A stretch of 64,000 nucleotides of DNA. Source: Kocuria rosea (GTDB taxonomy: Bacteria > Actinomycetota > Actinomycetes > Actinomycetales > Micrococcaceae). This document shows positions 8,287 through 16,219 of the stretch, in pieces (positions within the stretch are counted from its first letter, which is position 1; each line of letters starts with the position of its first letter). Position numbers and translations under genes: made by a program. The notes below the pieces were generated by a model. The model was not told the origin of the DNA and ran no database searches. It was given only the letters and a program-made list of their open reading frames with translations. Location: contig NZ_CP035103.1 in NCBI RefSeq assembly GCF_006094695.1, positions 3,224,001-3,288,000 on the forward strand, given 5' to 3'.

Positions 8287-9000
8287 TCAGCCCTGCCCCG
8301 CGCCGAGGCCCTGCGGCTCCCCCGCCAGCGCCCGCAGATAGCCGGCGAATCCCCGCTCGACCCGGCCGGTGCTCCGGCCCGAGGTCAGCACCCGCACCCG
8401 GTCCGTGGCGAGCACCCGGTGCCCGCGCGCCCGCGCCGCCTCCGCCAGCCCGACGTCCTCGCCGTGCGGCAGGGCCGGGAAGCCCCCGCACGCGGCGTAC
8501 ACGTCGGCGCGCACGCCCAGGTTCGCCGCGTGCACGTGGGGGTGCCCCTCCTCCAGCCGGTGCCGGGCGTGCCAGCGCGCCAGGAGACCCGCGGCCAGGT
8601 CCCCGGGGTCGGGCTCCACGGTGCCCAGGAGCAGCTCCGCCCCGCGCCCGGCCGCGTCCAGGTGGCCGGTGAGCCAGTGCGCGGGCACCGCACTGTCGGC
8701 GTCGGTCGACACGATCCAGGTGCGCGCCCCGGCGGCTCCCGCGGCGGCCACCGCGGCGGCCCGGGCCGCCCCCGCGGTGCCCCAGGACCCGGCGACGACG
8801 TCCGCCCCCGCCGCCGCGGCGATCCGGGCGCTGCCGTCGGTGCAGCGGTCCAGGGCCACGACGACGTCCACCTGCACCGGGGGCCGGGCCGCCCGCGCCC
8901 GGGCGGCGGCGTGCTGCACCGTGGCCAGGCACCGGCCGAGCAGCCGCTCCTCGTTCCGGACCGGCACCACCACGACCACCCGCTCCACCCCGGTCAGCAC
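8287..9000 (-). CDS. GT2-family glycosyltransferase
   Basis: A 237-residue soluble GT-A glycosyltransferase. The N-terminal strand VVVVVPVRNEERLL is typical of family 2. A TDAD metal/nucleotide motif lies near residue 100 and a HGEDVGL acceptor-side motif near residue 190. There is no membrane helix, unlike chitin or cellulose synthases. GTG at 9000 overlaps the stop of the PIG-L/methyltransferase gene by 7 nt (GTGCTGA), so translation is coupled. As the last gene of a three-gene operon it probably builds or extends the sugar that the upstream deacetylase/methyltransferase modifies. Donor and acceptor are unknown. Confidence 0.82.
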   Translation of the reverse strand: MLTGVERVVVVVPVRNEERLLGRCLATVQHAAARARAARPPVQVDVVVALDRCTDGSARIAAAAGADVVAGSWGTAGAARAAAVAAAGAAGARTWIVSTDADSAVPAHWLTGHLDAAGRGAELLLGTVEPDPGDLAAGLLARWHARHRLEEGHPHVHAANLGVRADVYAACGGFPALPHGEDVGLAEAARARGHRVLATDRVRVLTSGRSTGRVERGFAGYLRALAGEPQGLGAGQG

Positions 9001-10352
9001 GTGCCCGCGCCGGCGGTCTGCGGCCCCACGGGCTCGAAGACCTCCAGCAGGAAGTCGCGCTCCGTGTGGCGCAGCAGGGGCCCGAAGCGGGCGTCCGCGT
9101 GCACGGCGGCGTGCACGTCGGCCCCGTCGAGGGGCCAGCCCTCGATCGGGTGGCGCCAGTGGCACAGCAGGAGGTGGCCGTCCGGCTCGAGGGACCCGGC
9201 CACGCGGTCGAGGAGCCCGCCCAGCTGCGCGGCGTCGAGGAAGTAGCCGGTCTCGGAGACCACCACGAGGTCGAACCGCCCGGGCGGCCACTGCCCGGGC
9301 AGCCTGCGCTGCTCCACCTGCACGCCGGGGAGCTCCGCCAGCCGCTGCCGGGCGCGCTCGACCGCCACCCCGCTCGCGTCCACGGCCAGCACGGACTCCG
9401 CCCGGTCCGCGAGCTCGGCGGTGAGGGCGCCGAGGGAGCACCCCGCCTCCAGGACCCGGCGGTACCGGGGGCGCGGCAGCGCGGCGAGGGTCACGGCGCG
9501 CTTGCGCCGCTCGTACCAGGATGAGTCGACGTCCCAGGGGTCCTCGGCGCCGCGGTGGACGTCGTCGAACACGGCGGCGGCGTCCGGGGCCTGCCCTGCG
9601 GGCGGGAGCACGAAGAAGTGCTCGGTCGGGCGGCGGAACCGGGCCAGCACGTGGGGGCCCAGGAGGGCCTCGTCGCCCGGGGCCGGGGACAGCGGCAGGA
9701 CCTGCGAGGCGTGCGCGGCCAGGGCCTGCTCCTTGGCCGCGCACGCGGGGGCGTCCAGGGCGAGGACCCGGATCCCGTGCGGGGGCAGGTCCTCGGGCCC
9801 GCCCCAGTGCCACAGCCAGACGGGGTACTCGAGGCACTCGACGCCGTGGACGGAGGCGGCCGCCCGGGCGGCCCGGCCCAGCACCTCGTGGTCGACGTGC
9901 CCGTCGTCGCCCCACGGGGCGGCCAGCACGCCACGCCGCCCCGCGGCGGCCCACGCCGCGGCCTCGGCCACGGGGGCGCGCAGCGCCTCCCCCACCGACG
10001 CCAGGGCCCCGTCGGGCAGCCCCAGGAGCTCGGGGACCACGCCGTCGGCGAGCCGGTCCGTGGCGGCGGAGGCCTCGGTCCGGCGCACCCGGGCGAGGTC
10101 GGCGGGGGTCCGGGTCGGCGAGCGCGGGTGCGACTGCTCGCCCAGGGTCGCCACGACCACCCGCACCCGGGCGCCCGCCCGGGCCGCGAGGGAGATCAGG
10201 CCGCCCGCGCCGAGGCTCTCGTCGTCCGGGTGGGCGGCGAGGACCACGAGGCGGTCGATCCCGTCGAGCTCGAGCGGGCGCGCGGCGTGCAGGCGCGGCG
10301 CCCGCGCCCACACCGCCTCGGGGGTGCCGGGGTCCCGGTGGTCGAACGTCAC
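8994..10352 (-). CDS. PIG-L deacetylase fused to NodS-like methyltransferase
   Basis: A 452-residue bifunctional protein. Residues about 30-225 are a PIG-L deacetylase domain with the metal motif AHPDD at 40-44 and a second segment DGHVDHEVLG. Residues about 260-440 are a class I SAM-dependent methyltransferase. It opens with DPWDVDSSWYERRK, has the SAM loop LEAGCSLGALT, and a post-I acidic segment AVDAS. The DPW...YE..K...LP..RY order and SET..(Y)(F) plus CHW elements look like NodS, the N-methyltransferase that acts on the free amine of Nod-factor precursors. Deacetylation followed by N-methylation of an amino sugar is therefore a reasonable inference. GTG at 10352 shares GTGA with the stop of the upstream acyl-CoA dehydrogenase gene, and the downstream GT2 gene overlaps its end. 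Confidence 0.83.
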   Translation of the reverse strand: MTFDHRDPGTPEAVWARAPRLHAARPLELDGIDRLVVLAAHPDDESLGAGGLISLAARAGARVRVVVATLGEQSHPRSPTRTPADLARVRRTEASAATDRLADGVVPELLGLPDGALASVGEALRAPVAEAAAWAAAGRRGVLAAPWGDDGHVDHEVLGRAARAAASVHGVECLEYPVWLWHWGGPEDLPPHGIRVLALDAPACAAKEQALAAHASQVLPLSPAPGDEALLGPHVLARFRRPTEHFFVLPPAGQAPDAAAVFDDVHRGAEDPWDVDSSWYERRKRAVTLAALPRPRYRRVLEAGCSLGALTAELADRAESVLAVDASGVAVERARQRLAELPGVQVEQRRLPGQWPPGRFDLVVVSETGYFLDAAQLGGLLDRVAGSLEPDGHLLLCHWRHPIEGWPLDGADVHAAVHADARFGPLLRHTERDFLLEVFEPVGPQTAGAGTC

Positions 10353-11410
10353 CACGGGCGGTCCCCCGCCGCGCCCTCGAGCAGGGCCCGGCCCAGTGCC
10401 GCGGCGTCCCGCTGCGCGTGCTCCTGCCGGACGTACACCTGCAGGGCGCTCACCCGGCGGACGTGCTCGGGCGCGCCGGTGAGCGGGCCCGGCCCGGTGG
10501 CGGCCGAGACCTCCGCGGTCACGGCCTCCGCCGTCCGGGCGACGACGCGGCGGGTGCGCAGGGCCAGGACCGCGCCGCGCTCCCCGCCGGCCCGGCCGGC
10601 GTCGACCTGCTCCGCCGCCGAGCGCAGGGCCGTGCGGGCGGAGTGCAGGAGGGTGTCGACGACGCCGAGCGCCGCGTGCCCCACCTGGTCCAGCGGCCGC
10701 ACGTCCGGGGCCCGGCGCCGCACGGCGTCTCCCCACAGGACGTCGGCCACCCCGGCCGCGCCGCCGTACCAGCACGCGGCCACGCCGATCCCGCCCCAGG
10801 CGAAGCCGGGGCGCTCCAGGTACCACCCGTCCTCGCCGACCGGCACGGCCGGCACCGCCGTGCACCGCACGGCGCCGGTCGGCACGTCCCGCAGCCCGGC
10901 CGGCCGCCAGTCCTCGGTGCTCCCGGGGACGACCCCGGGGTGGGCGAGGTCCACGGCGAAGGCCCGGCGGCGGCCTCCGCCGGTGCTCGCGGTGACCACG
11001 GCCCGGTCGAGGTGCGCGGCGAGCGAGCACCACGCCTTGGTGCCCGTGAGCTCCCACCCGCCGGTCCCGTGGCGGGCCACGAGCTCGTGACCGGGGGCCT
11101 CGGCGGCCCAGACGCCCCAGGCGGCGGGCGGACCGGCGAGCTCCTCGAGTCCCGCCTGGTGCAGGATCGCGAGGGCGTCCAGGTGCGGCTCGACCACGCG
11201 GGCGAGGGACAGGTCGAGCCGGGCGAGCTCGGCGAGCCGCCGCCACAGCTGTCCGGTGCGGCCGGCGCCGGGCAGGGGGAGCTCCTCGCCGAGCGCCCGG
11301 GCCACGCCCAGGGCCTGGTCCAGGGCGCCCGGGGTGCCGGCGCGCAGGGCCGCCGCGGCCTCCTCGGCGCGTCCGGGGCCGGCGGCGGGTCGGGGGTGCG
11401 GCGGGGGCAT
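10349..11410 (-). CDS. Short, divergent acyl-CoA dehydrogenase-like flavoprotein
   Basis: A 353-residue protein with acyl-CoA dehydrogenase architecture: an N-terminal helical part, a central beta domain with the flavin-side segment TGTKAWCSLA near residue 120, then a C-terminal helical domain. It is shorter than usual members (about 380-390 residues) and quite diverged. I cannot point confidently to the catalytic glutamate. It is the first gene of a coupled operon (4-nt GTGA overlap with the next gene). This suggests it supplies or modifies a chain or intermediate for the amino-sugar pathway rather than working in general beta-oxidation. Flavin binding is inferred from family resemblance. 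The 121 bp between it and the moeB gene show nothing notable. Confidence 0.75.
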   Translation of the reverse strand: MPPPHPRPAAGPGRAEEAAAALRAGTPGALDQALGVARALGEELPLPGAGRTGQLWRRLAELARLDLSLARVVEPHLDALAILHQAGLEELAGPPAAWGVWAAEAPGHELVARHGTGGWELTGTKAWCSLAAHLDRAVVTASTGGGRRRAFAVDLAHPGVVPGSTEDWRPAGLRDVPTGAVRCTAVPAVPVGEDGWYLERPGFAWGGIGVAACWYGGAAGVADVLWGDAVRRRAPDVRPLDQVGHAALGVVDTLLHSARTALRSAAEQVDAGRAGGERGAVLALRTRRVVARTAEAVTAEVSAATGPGPLTGAPEHVRRVSALQVYVRQEHAQRDAAALGRALLEGAAGDRPW

Positions 11411-11531
11411 GCGGTGTCCATCGGTCGGCGGCAGGGAGACGATCAGCCTACGTCCTGCCCGCCGGGCCCGCTCGCGCCCCCCCTCCGCAGCGCTCCGGCG
11501 AGGACCCGCGAGCGGGCCTCGGCGGACCGGG

Positions 11532-12704
11532 TCAGTAGGCCTGCTGGGACGGGTCCACCTGCTCGATCCACGCCAGCACCCCGCCCTCGAGGTGCGCGAC
11601 GTCGGTGCGGCCCGCGGCGCGCAGGAGGTGCAGGGCCCGTTCGGAGCGCGCCCCGGCCTTGCAGTGCAGCAGCACCCGGCGGCCCGGGGCGATCCGGGCG
11701 AGGGCCTCCCCGGACTCGAACTGGTCCAGCGGGAGCAGCCGTGCCCCGGGGATCGCCGCGAGCCGGGCCTCGTAGGGCTCCCGGACGTCGACGAGCTCGA
11801 AGTCCGCGGCGCCGCGCTCCCGTGCCGCCAGCAGCTCCGCGAGCTCGGGGGCCGTCACGGTGGGGACGCCTCCCGGCTGCGGGCCGGGCGCCGGGCAGGC
11901 GGGGGCGCTGTCGCCGGCCGACGCCAGGGTGGTCACGGGCGCGCGGCCCGGCGTGGGCACCAGCGGGATCTCCCACCAGCGCGCCGAGAGGGCGTCGTAG
12001 GTGGCGACCCGGCCGAGCATCGTGGTGCCGATCCCGGTGACCAGCTTGACGGCCTCGACCGCCATGGCGGTGCCCAGCAGTCCCGGCAGCACGCCGAGCA
12101 CCCCGGCCTCGGCGCAGCTGGGCACCGTGCCCGGCGCCGGGGGCACGGTGTAGAGGTCGCGGTAGGTGGGCCCGTGCGCGCCCCAGAACACCGAGTACTG
12201 GCCGTCGAAGCGCAGGATCGAGCCCCACACGTGCGGGACACCGGCCAGCTCGCACGCGTCGGAGACGAGGTAGCGGGTCTCGAAGTTGTCCGTGCCGTCC
12301 AGGACGAGGTCGTACCCGGCGAGGACCTCCTCCGCACTCTCCGCGGTGAGCCGCTCGCGGTGCTCCACGACGCGCACCAGCGGGTTGAGGTCGGCGATCC
12401 GCGCGGCGGCCGAGGCGGTCTTGGGCGCCCCGAGGGTCCCCTCGCCGTGGATCACCTGGCGCTGCAGGTTGGAGGCGTCCACGTCGTCGTCGTCGACGAC
12501 ACCGAGGGTCCCGACGCCCGCGGCGGCGAGGTAGAGCAGGGCCGGGGAGCCGAGGCCGCCCGCGCCCACGCACAGCACCCGGGCGTTCTTGAGCCGCCGC
12601 TGGCCCTCCTCGCCGATCTCGGGGACGGTCAGGTGGCGGGCGTAGCGGCGCAGCTCGGCGTCGGTGAGCTCCGCGGCGGGCTCGACGAGCGGGGAGAGGT
12701 CCAC
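11532..12704 (-). CDS. moeB: MoeB/ThiF-type adenylyltransferase with rhodanese domain
   Basis: About 390 residues. The N-terminal E1-like domain has the nucleotide loop GAGGLG and the DNLQRQ-like segment SNLQRQ. It keeps the SCAEAGVLG cysteine loop. The C-terminal rhodanese domain covers about residues 285-385, with active-site cysteine in LHCKAGARSER. Such MoeB-rhodanese (MoeZ-type) proteins adenylate the C-terminal glycine of MoaD and supply sulfur. Oddly, the zinc-binding CxxC pairs of typical MoeB are absent: PCYRC is replaced by PTYRD near residue 178, and the second pair after the core is missing. GTG at 12704 leaves a 5-bp gap to moaE. GTG at 12731 is an alternative. Last gene of the moaC-mogA-moaE-moeB operon. 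Confidence 0.88.
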   Translation of the reverse strand: MDLSPLVEPAAELTDAELRRYARHLTVPEIGEEGQRRLKNARVLCVGAGGLGSPALLYLAAAGVGTLGVVDDDDVDASNLQRQVIHGEGTLGAPKTASAAARIADLNPLVRVVEHRERLTAESAEEVLAGYDLVLDGTDNFETRYLVSDACELAGVPHVWGSILRFDGQYSVFWGAHGPTYRDLYTVPPAPGTVPSCAEAGVLGVLPGLLGTAMAVEAVKLVTGIGTTMLGRVATYDALSARWWEIPLVPTPGRAPVTTLASAGDSAPACPAPGPQPGGVPTVTAPELAELLAARERGAADFELVDVREPYEARLAAIPGARLLPLDQFESGEALARIAPGRRVLLHCKAGARSERALHLLRAAGRTDVAHLEGGVLAWIEQVDPSQQAY

Positions 12705-12709
12705 GGCGC

Positions 12710-13162
12710 TCAGGCGTCCAGTCCGACCCACTCGGTGGAGCCGTCCGCGAACCGCTGCTCCTTCCAGATGGGCACCTCGGTCTTGATCCGGTCCACGAGC
12801 GCGTCGCAGGCGGCGAAGGCGAGCTTGCGGTGGGCGGCGGCCACGGCGGCCTCCAGGGCGGAGTCCCCCACGCGCAGGTGGCCGACCCGGTGGGCGGCCC
12901 AGATCCGCACCCCGGGGAACTCCTCGGCGACCCGGCGGGCCACGTCCTGGACGGCCCGGTCCGCGCCGGGGTGGCAGGTGTAGTCGAGGCTGGTGACGGG
13001 GCGGCCGCCGTCGTGGTCGCGGATGACACCGCTGAAGGAGACCACGGCGCCGGTGCGCTCGTCCTGCACGGCCTCGACGGCCCGGGCGTGGTCCAGGGGC
13101 TCCTCGGTGACGAAGGCGCCGACCACGGCGGTCTCCGCCTGGATCGGTCCTGGTGTGCTCAT
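12710..13162 (-). CDS. moaE: Molybdopterin synthase catalytic subunit MoaE
   Basis: A 150-residue large subunit of molybdopterin synthase, which with thiocarboxylated MoaD inserts sulfur into cyclic pyranopterin. FSGVIRDHDGG (about residues 42-52) holds the conserved arginine. The substrate-side RVGHLRVGDSA and the catalytic lysine region DRIKTEVPIWKEQ are present. ATG at 13162 has GAGGAG about 8 nt upstream and overlaps the stop of mogA by 4 nt (ATGA). Its MoaD partner is encoded separately, at 28935. Confidence 0.95.
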   Translation of the reverse strand: MSTPGPIQAETAVVGAFVTEEPLDHARAVEAVQDERTGAVVSFSGVIRDHDGGRPVTSLDYTCHPGADRAVQDVARRVAEEFPGVRIWAAHRVGHLRVGDSALEAAVAAAHRKLAFAACDALVDRIKTEVPIWKEQRFADGSTEWVGLDA

Positions 13163-13698
13163 CGGTCGGTCTCCTCGTGCGGTCGGGGGTCGTGGCGGGG
13201 GCCGTCGTGCCCGCGGTCGCGGTGGCCCTCGAGCTGGTCGCAGACGTGGTCGAGGATCGGCTCGAGGACCTTCAGCCCGTCCCAGACCCCGCCGGTGGAG
13301 CCGGGGAGGTTGACCACGAAGGTGGCGCCGCTGACCCCGGCGTGCCCGCGGCTGAGCACCGCCAGGGGGGTGGTCCTCCGGCCCTCCGCCCACAGTGCCT
13401 CCATGATGCCGGGCAGCTCGCGGTCGAGGAAGGGCCGGGTCATCTCGGGGGTGAGGTCGTCCGGGCCGAGGCCGGTCCCGCCGCTGGTGACGACCACCCG
13501 GGGGCGGTCCGCGGGGGCCCGGGTCACGAGCAGCCGCTCCAGCTCGGCGCGCACGTCCTCGCCGTCGGCCACCACGAACGGACCTTCGACCTCGAAGCCG
13601 TGGGAGCCGAACCAGTCGGCGGCGATCCGCCCGCTCCGGTCCTGGTAGACCCCGGCGGCGGCGCGGGTGGAGGCGACGATGACGGCGGCGCTCCTCAT
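13159..13698 (-). CDS. mogA: MogA/MoaB-family molybdopterin adenylyltransferase
   Basis: A 179-residue protein of the MogA/MoaB family, which adenylates molybdopterin before metal insertion. [17 protein letters not shown] (about residues 70-86) is the family signature. The [12 protein letters not shown] loop follows near residue 135. A charged His/Arg/Asp-rich tail of about 20 residues ends the protein. ATG at 13698 overlaps the moaC stop by 4 nt, and its own stop overlaps the moaE start, so translation of the operon is tightly coupled. In this window the MoeA proteins at 26026 and 30138 would carry out the next step. Confidence 0.92.
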   Translation of the reverse strand: MRSAAVIVASTRAAAGVYQDRSGRIAADWFGSHGFEVEGPFVVADGEDVRAELERLLVTRAPADRPRVVVTSGGTGLGPDDLTPEMTRPFLDRELPGIMEALWAEGRRTTPLAVLSRGHAGVSGATFVVNLPGSTGGVWDGLKVLEPILDHVCDQLEGHRDRGHDGPRHDPRPHEETDR

Positions 13699-14192
13699 GC
13701 GGCGTCCCCGTCGGTCCGCGCCCAGTCCCCGGACTTGCCGCCGGACTTCGCGAGCACCCTGCCCCGGTCGATCTCGGCCAGCTTGTCCACGGCCTTGATC
13801 ATGTCGTAGAGGGTCAGGGCGGCCACCGAGGCCGCGGTCAGCGCCTCCATCTCCACGCCGGTCACCCCGCACGTGCGCACCGTCGCGGTGATCCGCACGC
13901 CGTCCGCCAGCCGCTCGAAGTCCACGGTCACCTTGCTGATCGGCAGCGGGTGGCACAGCGGGACGAGCTCCGGGGTCCGCTTGGCCGCCATGATGCCGGC
14001 CACCCGGGCCACCGGCAGGGCGTCCCCCTTGGGGAGGTCCGCGGCGAAGACCTGCTCGACGACGTCGGGGCGGGTGCGCAGCGTGGCCGTCGCGGTGGCC
14101 TCGCGGGTGGTCACGGCCTTGTCGGAGACGTCCACCATGTGCGCGGACCCGTCCGCCCGGACGTGCGTGAGGCTCTGCTGCTGCTCGGTCAT
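13695..14192 (-). CDS. moaC: Cyclic pyranopterin monophosphate synthase MoaC
   Basis: A 165-residue protein that converts the MoaA product to cyclic pyranopterin monophosphate. The family motif PLCHPLPIS near residue 80 holds the active-site histidine. The [19 protein letters not shown] helix near residue 115 carries the conserved Glu, and [20 protein letters not shown] contains the catalytic lysine region. ATG at 14192 has AGGGGA about 11 nt upstream and homology begins there; an upstream start at 14264 adds 24 residues without homology. First gene of a four-gene moco operon, divergent from the flavohaemoglobin gene. Confidence 0.95.
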   Translation of the reverse strand: MTEQQQSLTHVRADGSAHMVDVSDKAVTTREATATATLRTRPDVVEQVFAADLPKGDALPVARVAGIMAAKRTPELVPLCHPLPISKVTVDFERLADGVRITATVRTCGVTGVEMEALTAASVAALTLYDMIKAVDKLAEIDRGRVLAKSGGKSGDWARTDGDAA

Positions 14193-14362
14193 GTCGGTTC
14201 GGTCCCCTTCGGCTCTCCCGGATGGTGCGTCCCTCCCATTCTGGCCCACCCCCGCGCCGCGCACCGCCGCGTCATGTCTGGTCCCGTGCCGGGGCGCGGT
14301 GCTAGCTTGACGGAACGCGACCAGAGTGCCGTCGACGCCGCCGGCACTCGGAAGGAGCCACC

Positions 14363-15571
14363 GTGCTGTCAGACACCTCGTACCCCGTCGTCAAGGCCAC
14401 GCTGCCCGTGGTCGGGGAGAACATCCAGGAGATCGCCCGGCGCTTCTACGCGCACATGTTCGGCGAGCACCCCGAGCTGCTGGACGGGCTGTTCAACCGC
14501 GGCAACCAGGCGGACGGCCGGCAGCAGCAGGCGCTGGCCGGGTCCGTGGCCGCCTTCGCCGGCTACCTGGTGAACAAGCCGACCGAGCTCCCGGACCACC
14601 TGCTGTCCCGCATCGCGCACAAGCACGTGTCCCTGGGGCTGCACCCGGACCAGTACCAGATCGTGCACGACAACCTCATGTGGGCCATCGTGGACGTCCT
14701 GGGCGACGCCGTGACCCCGGAGGTCGCCGCGGCCTGGGACGAGGTCTACTGGCTGATGGCCAACGTGCTCATCAACCAGGAGCGCGGCCTCTACGAGGCG
14801 GTCCGGCTCTCCCCCGAGACCGTCTGGCGGACCTGGCGGGTGGTCGAGAAGATCCCGGAGACCGAGGACGTCACGACCTTCGTGGTGGAGCGCGTCGACG
14901 AGCGGGAGGTGAAGCGGTCCCTGCCCGGCCAGTACGTGACCCTCAGGATGGAGATGCCCGACGGCGTGCTGCAGCCCCGGCAGTACAGCCTGACCCGCGC
15001 CGACGACGGACAGCACCGGCGCTTCGCGGTGAAGCGGGTGCGCGGCAACGGCACGCCGGCCGGCGAGATGTCCACCCTCCTGCACGAGACGGTGCAGGTG
15101 GGGGACGAGGTGGTGCTCTCGGTGCCCTCCGGCGACGTGGTCCTGGAGTACTCGGACCGGCCGCTGGTGCTGGCCAGCGCGGGCATCGGCGTCACGCCGA
15201 TGGCGGGCATGCTCTCGCACCTGGTGAAGGACGGCTCCCAGCGCACCGTGCAGTTCCTGCACGCGGACGCCTCCCCGGAGACGTTCGCGCTGCGCGGGCA
15301 GATCGAGGAGGACCTCGCCGCCCTGGAGGACGGCTCCCTGAAGGCCTGGTTCGAGCAGCCGCGGGCGGCCGGCGAGCGCGCCGAGAACGAGTACGAGGGG
15401 TTCATGGACCTGCGCGCCGTGGAGCTGCCGCACGACGCGCAGTACTACCTGTGCGGGCCGCTCCCCTTCATGCAGGCCGTGCGCAGCGCGCTCGTCGCCC
15501 GCGGAGTCCCGCCCCGGGACATCCAGTACGAGGTGTTCGGCCCGGACCTCTGGCTCGCCGACTTCGAGTGA
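14363..15571 (+). CDS. hmp: Flavohaemoglobin (nitric oxide dioxygenase)
   Basis: A 402-residue three-domain protein. The globin domain (1-140) has the proximal haem histidine in IAHKH at residues 84-88. An FAD domain follows with RQYSL near residue 210. The NAD(P)H domain has GIGVTPM near 273 and the C-terminal YEVFGPD. The enzyme oxidises NO to nitrate with O2 and NAD(P)H in the cytoplasm. Length matches E. coli Hmp. The GTG start follows GGAAGGAG at about 6 nt. In this neighbourhood it is the visible means of removing NO made by the NirK protein at 32151. The 170-bp region shared with divergent moaC includes a TAGCTT box at 14303-14308, but no certain NO-regulator site. Confidence 0.95.
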   Translation: MLSDTSYPVVKATLPVVGENIQEIARRFYAHMFGEHPELLDGLFNRGNQADGRQQQALAGSVAAFAGYLVNKPTELPDHLLSRIAHKHVSLGLHPDQYQIVHDNLMWAIVDVLGDAVTPEVAAAWDEVYWLMANVLINQERGLYEAVRLSPETVWRTWRVVEKIPETEDVTTFVVERVDEREVKRSLPGQYVTLRMEMPDGVLQPRQYSLTRADDGQHRRFAVKRVRGNGTPAGEMSTLLHETVQVGDEVVLSVPSGDVVLEYSDRPLVLASAGIGVTPMAGMLSHLVKDGSQRTVQFLHADASPETFALRGQIEEDLAALEDGSLKAWFEQPRAAGERAENEYEGFMDLRAVELPHDAQYYLCGPLPFMQAVRSALVARGVPPRDIQYEVFGPDLWLADFE

Positions 15572-15653
15572 CCGGCCGTGCAGGCCCCGGGAGAACGACC
15601 GGGGCAGGACCAGGACACGGCCCGAGGGCCGGATGACGACGACGGAGGACACG

Positions 15654-16121
15654 ATGACGGACACGCACGGCAACCACGTGGAGGAGCTGGCGGTCAACAG
15701 CTGCTGGGACCTGCTCCGGGACGCGGGCGTCGGCCGCCTCGCCGTGTGGGTGGAGGACCACCCGGACATCTTCCCGATCAACTTCGTGGTGGACCACGGG
15801 ACCCTCGTCTTCCGCTCGGCCGAGGGGACGAAGGTCGCCGGGGCCCTCACCGACGTCCCCGTGGCGGTGGAGATCGACGGGTACGACGAGCCCGCCGGGA
15901 AGGCGTGGAGCGTGGTGGTCAAGGGCCGCGCCGAGCGCATCCAGCAGGTCCAGGAGCTCACGGACACCCTCGACCTCCCGCTGTTCCCGTGGCAGGCGGG
16001 GCGCAAGGGCATCTTCGTCCGGGTCGTGCCGTCCCTCGTGACCGGCCGCCGGTTCCCGGTCGCGGACCCGGAGGTGTGGCGCACCCCGCTGTCGGGGGTG
16101 CGGCGCTCCCCCGACGAGTGA
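15654..16121 (+). CDS. Pyridoxamine 5'-phosphate oxidase-fold flavin-binding protein
   Basis: A 155-residue split-barrel protein of the PNPOx-like/NimA-like family. It has the typical N-terminal CWDLLRDAGVGRLAVWVED, then FPINFVVDHGTLVFRSAEGTK, where the family binds FMN or F420. Members may reduce nitro compounds or act as general flavin reductases, so no exact role is claimed. ATG at 15654 is chosen because GGAGG lies 5 nt before it; ATG at 15633 is in frame but has a poorer site. It follows hmp by 82 bp and may be co-transcribed with it. Confidence 0.78.
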   Translation: MTDTHGNHVEELAVNSCWDLLRDAGVGRLAVWVEDHPDIFPINFVVDHGTLVFRSAEGTKVAGALTDVPVAVEIDGYDEPAGKAWSVVVKGRAERIQQVQELTDTLDLPLFPWQAGRKGIFVRVVPSLVTGRRFPVADPEVWRTPLSGVRRSPDE

Positions 16122-16168
16122 GCCTGCGCCGGGACGTGCTCCTCCGCCGGGCCGCCCCGCTCCCGAGC

Positions 16169-16219
16169 TGACCGCCGGCTGCGGTCCGGGCCGCGCGTCC
16201 GGCGCCCGGACGGCGGTCA
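16169..16219. terminator. Two-part hairpin between convergent genes
   Basis: TGACCGCCG (16169-16177) pairs with CGGCGGTCA (16211-16219), and inside it GTCCGGGC (16184-16191) pairs with GCCCGGAC (16204-16211). The structure overlaps the narK stop codon and lies between two convergent genes, so it may end both transcripts. The stems share base 16211, so they cannot both form fully. Confidence 0.45.
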
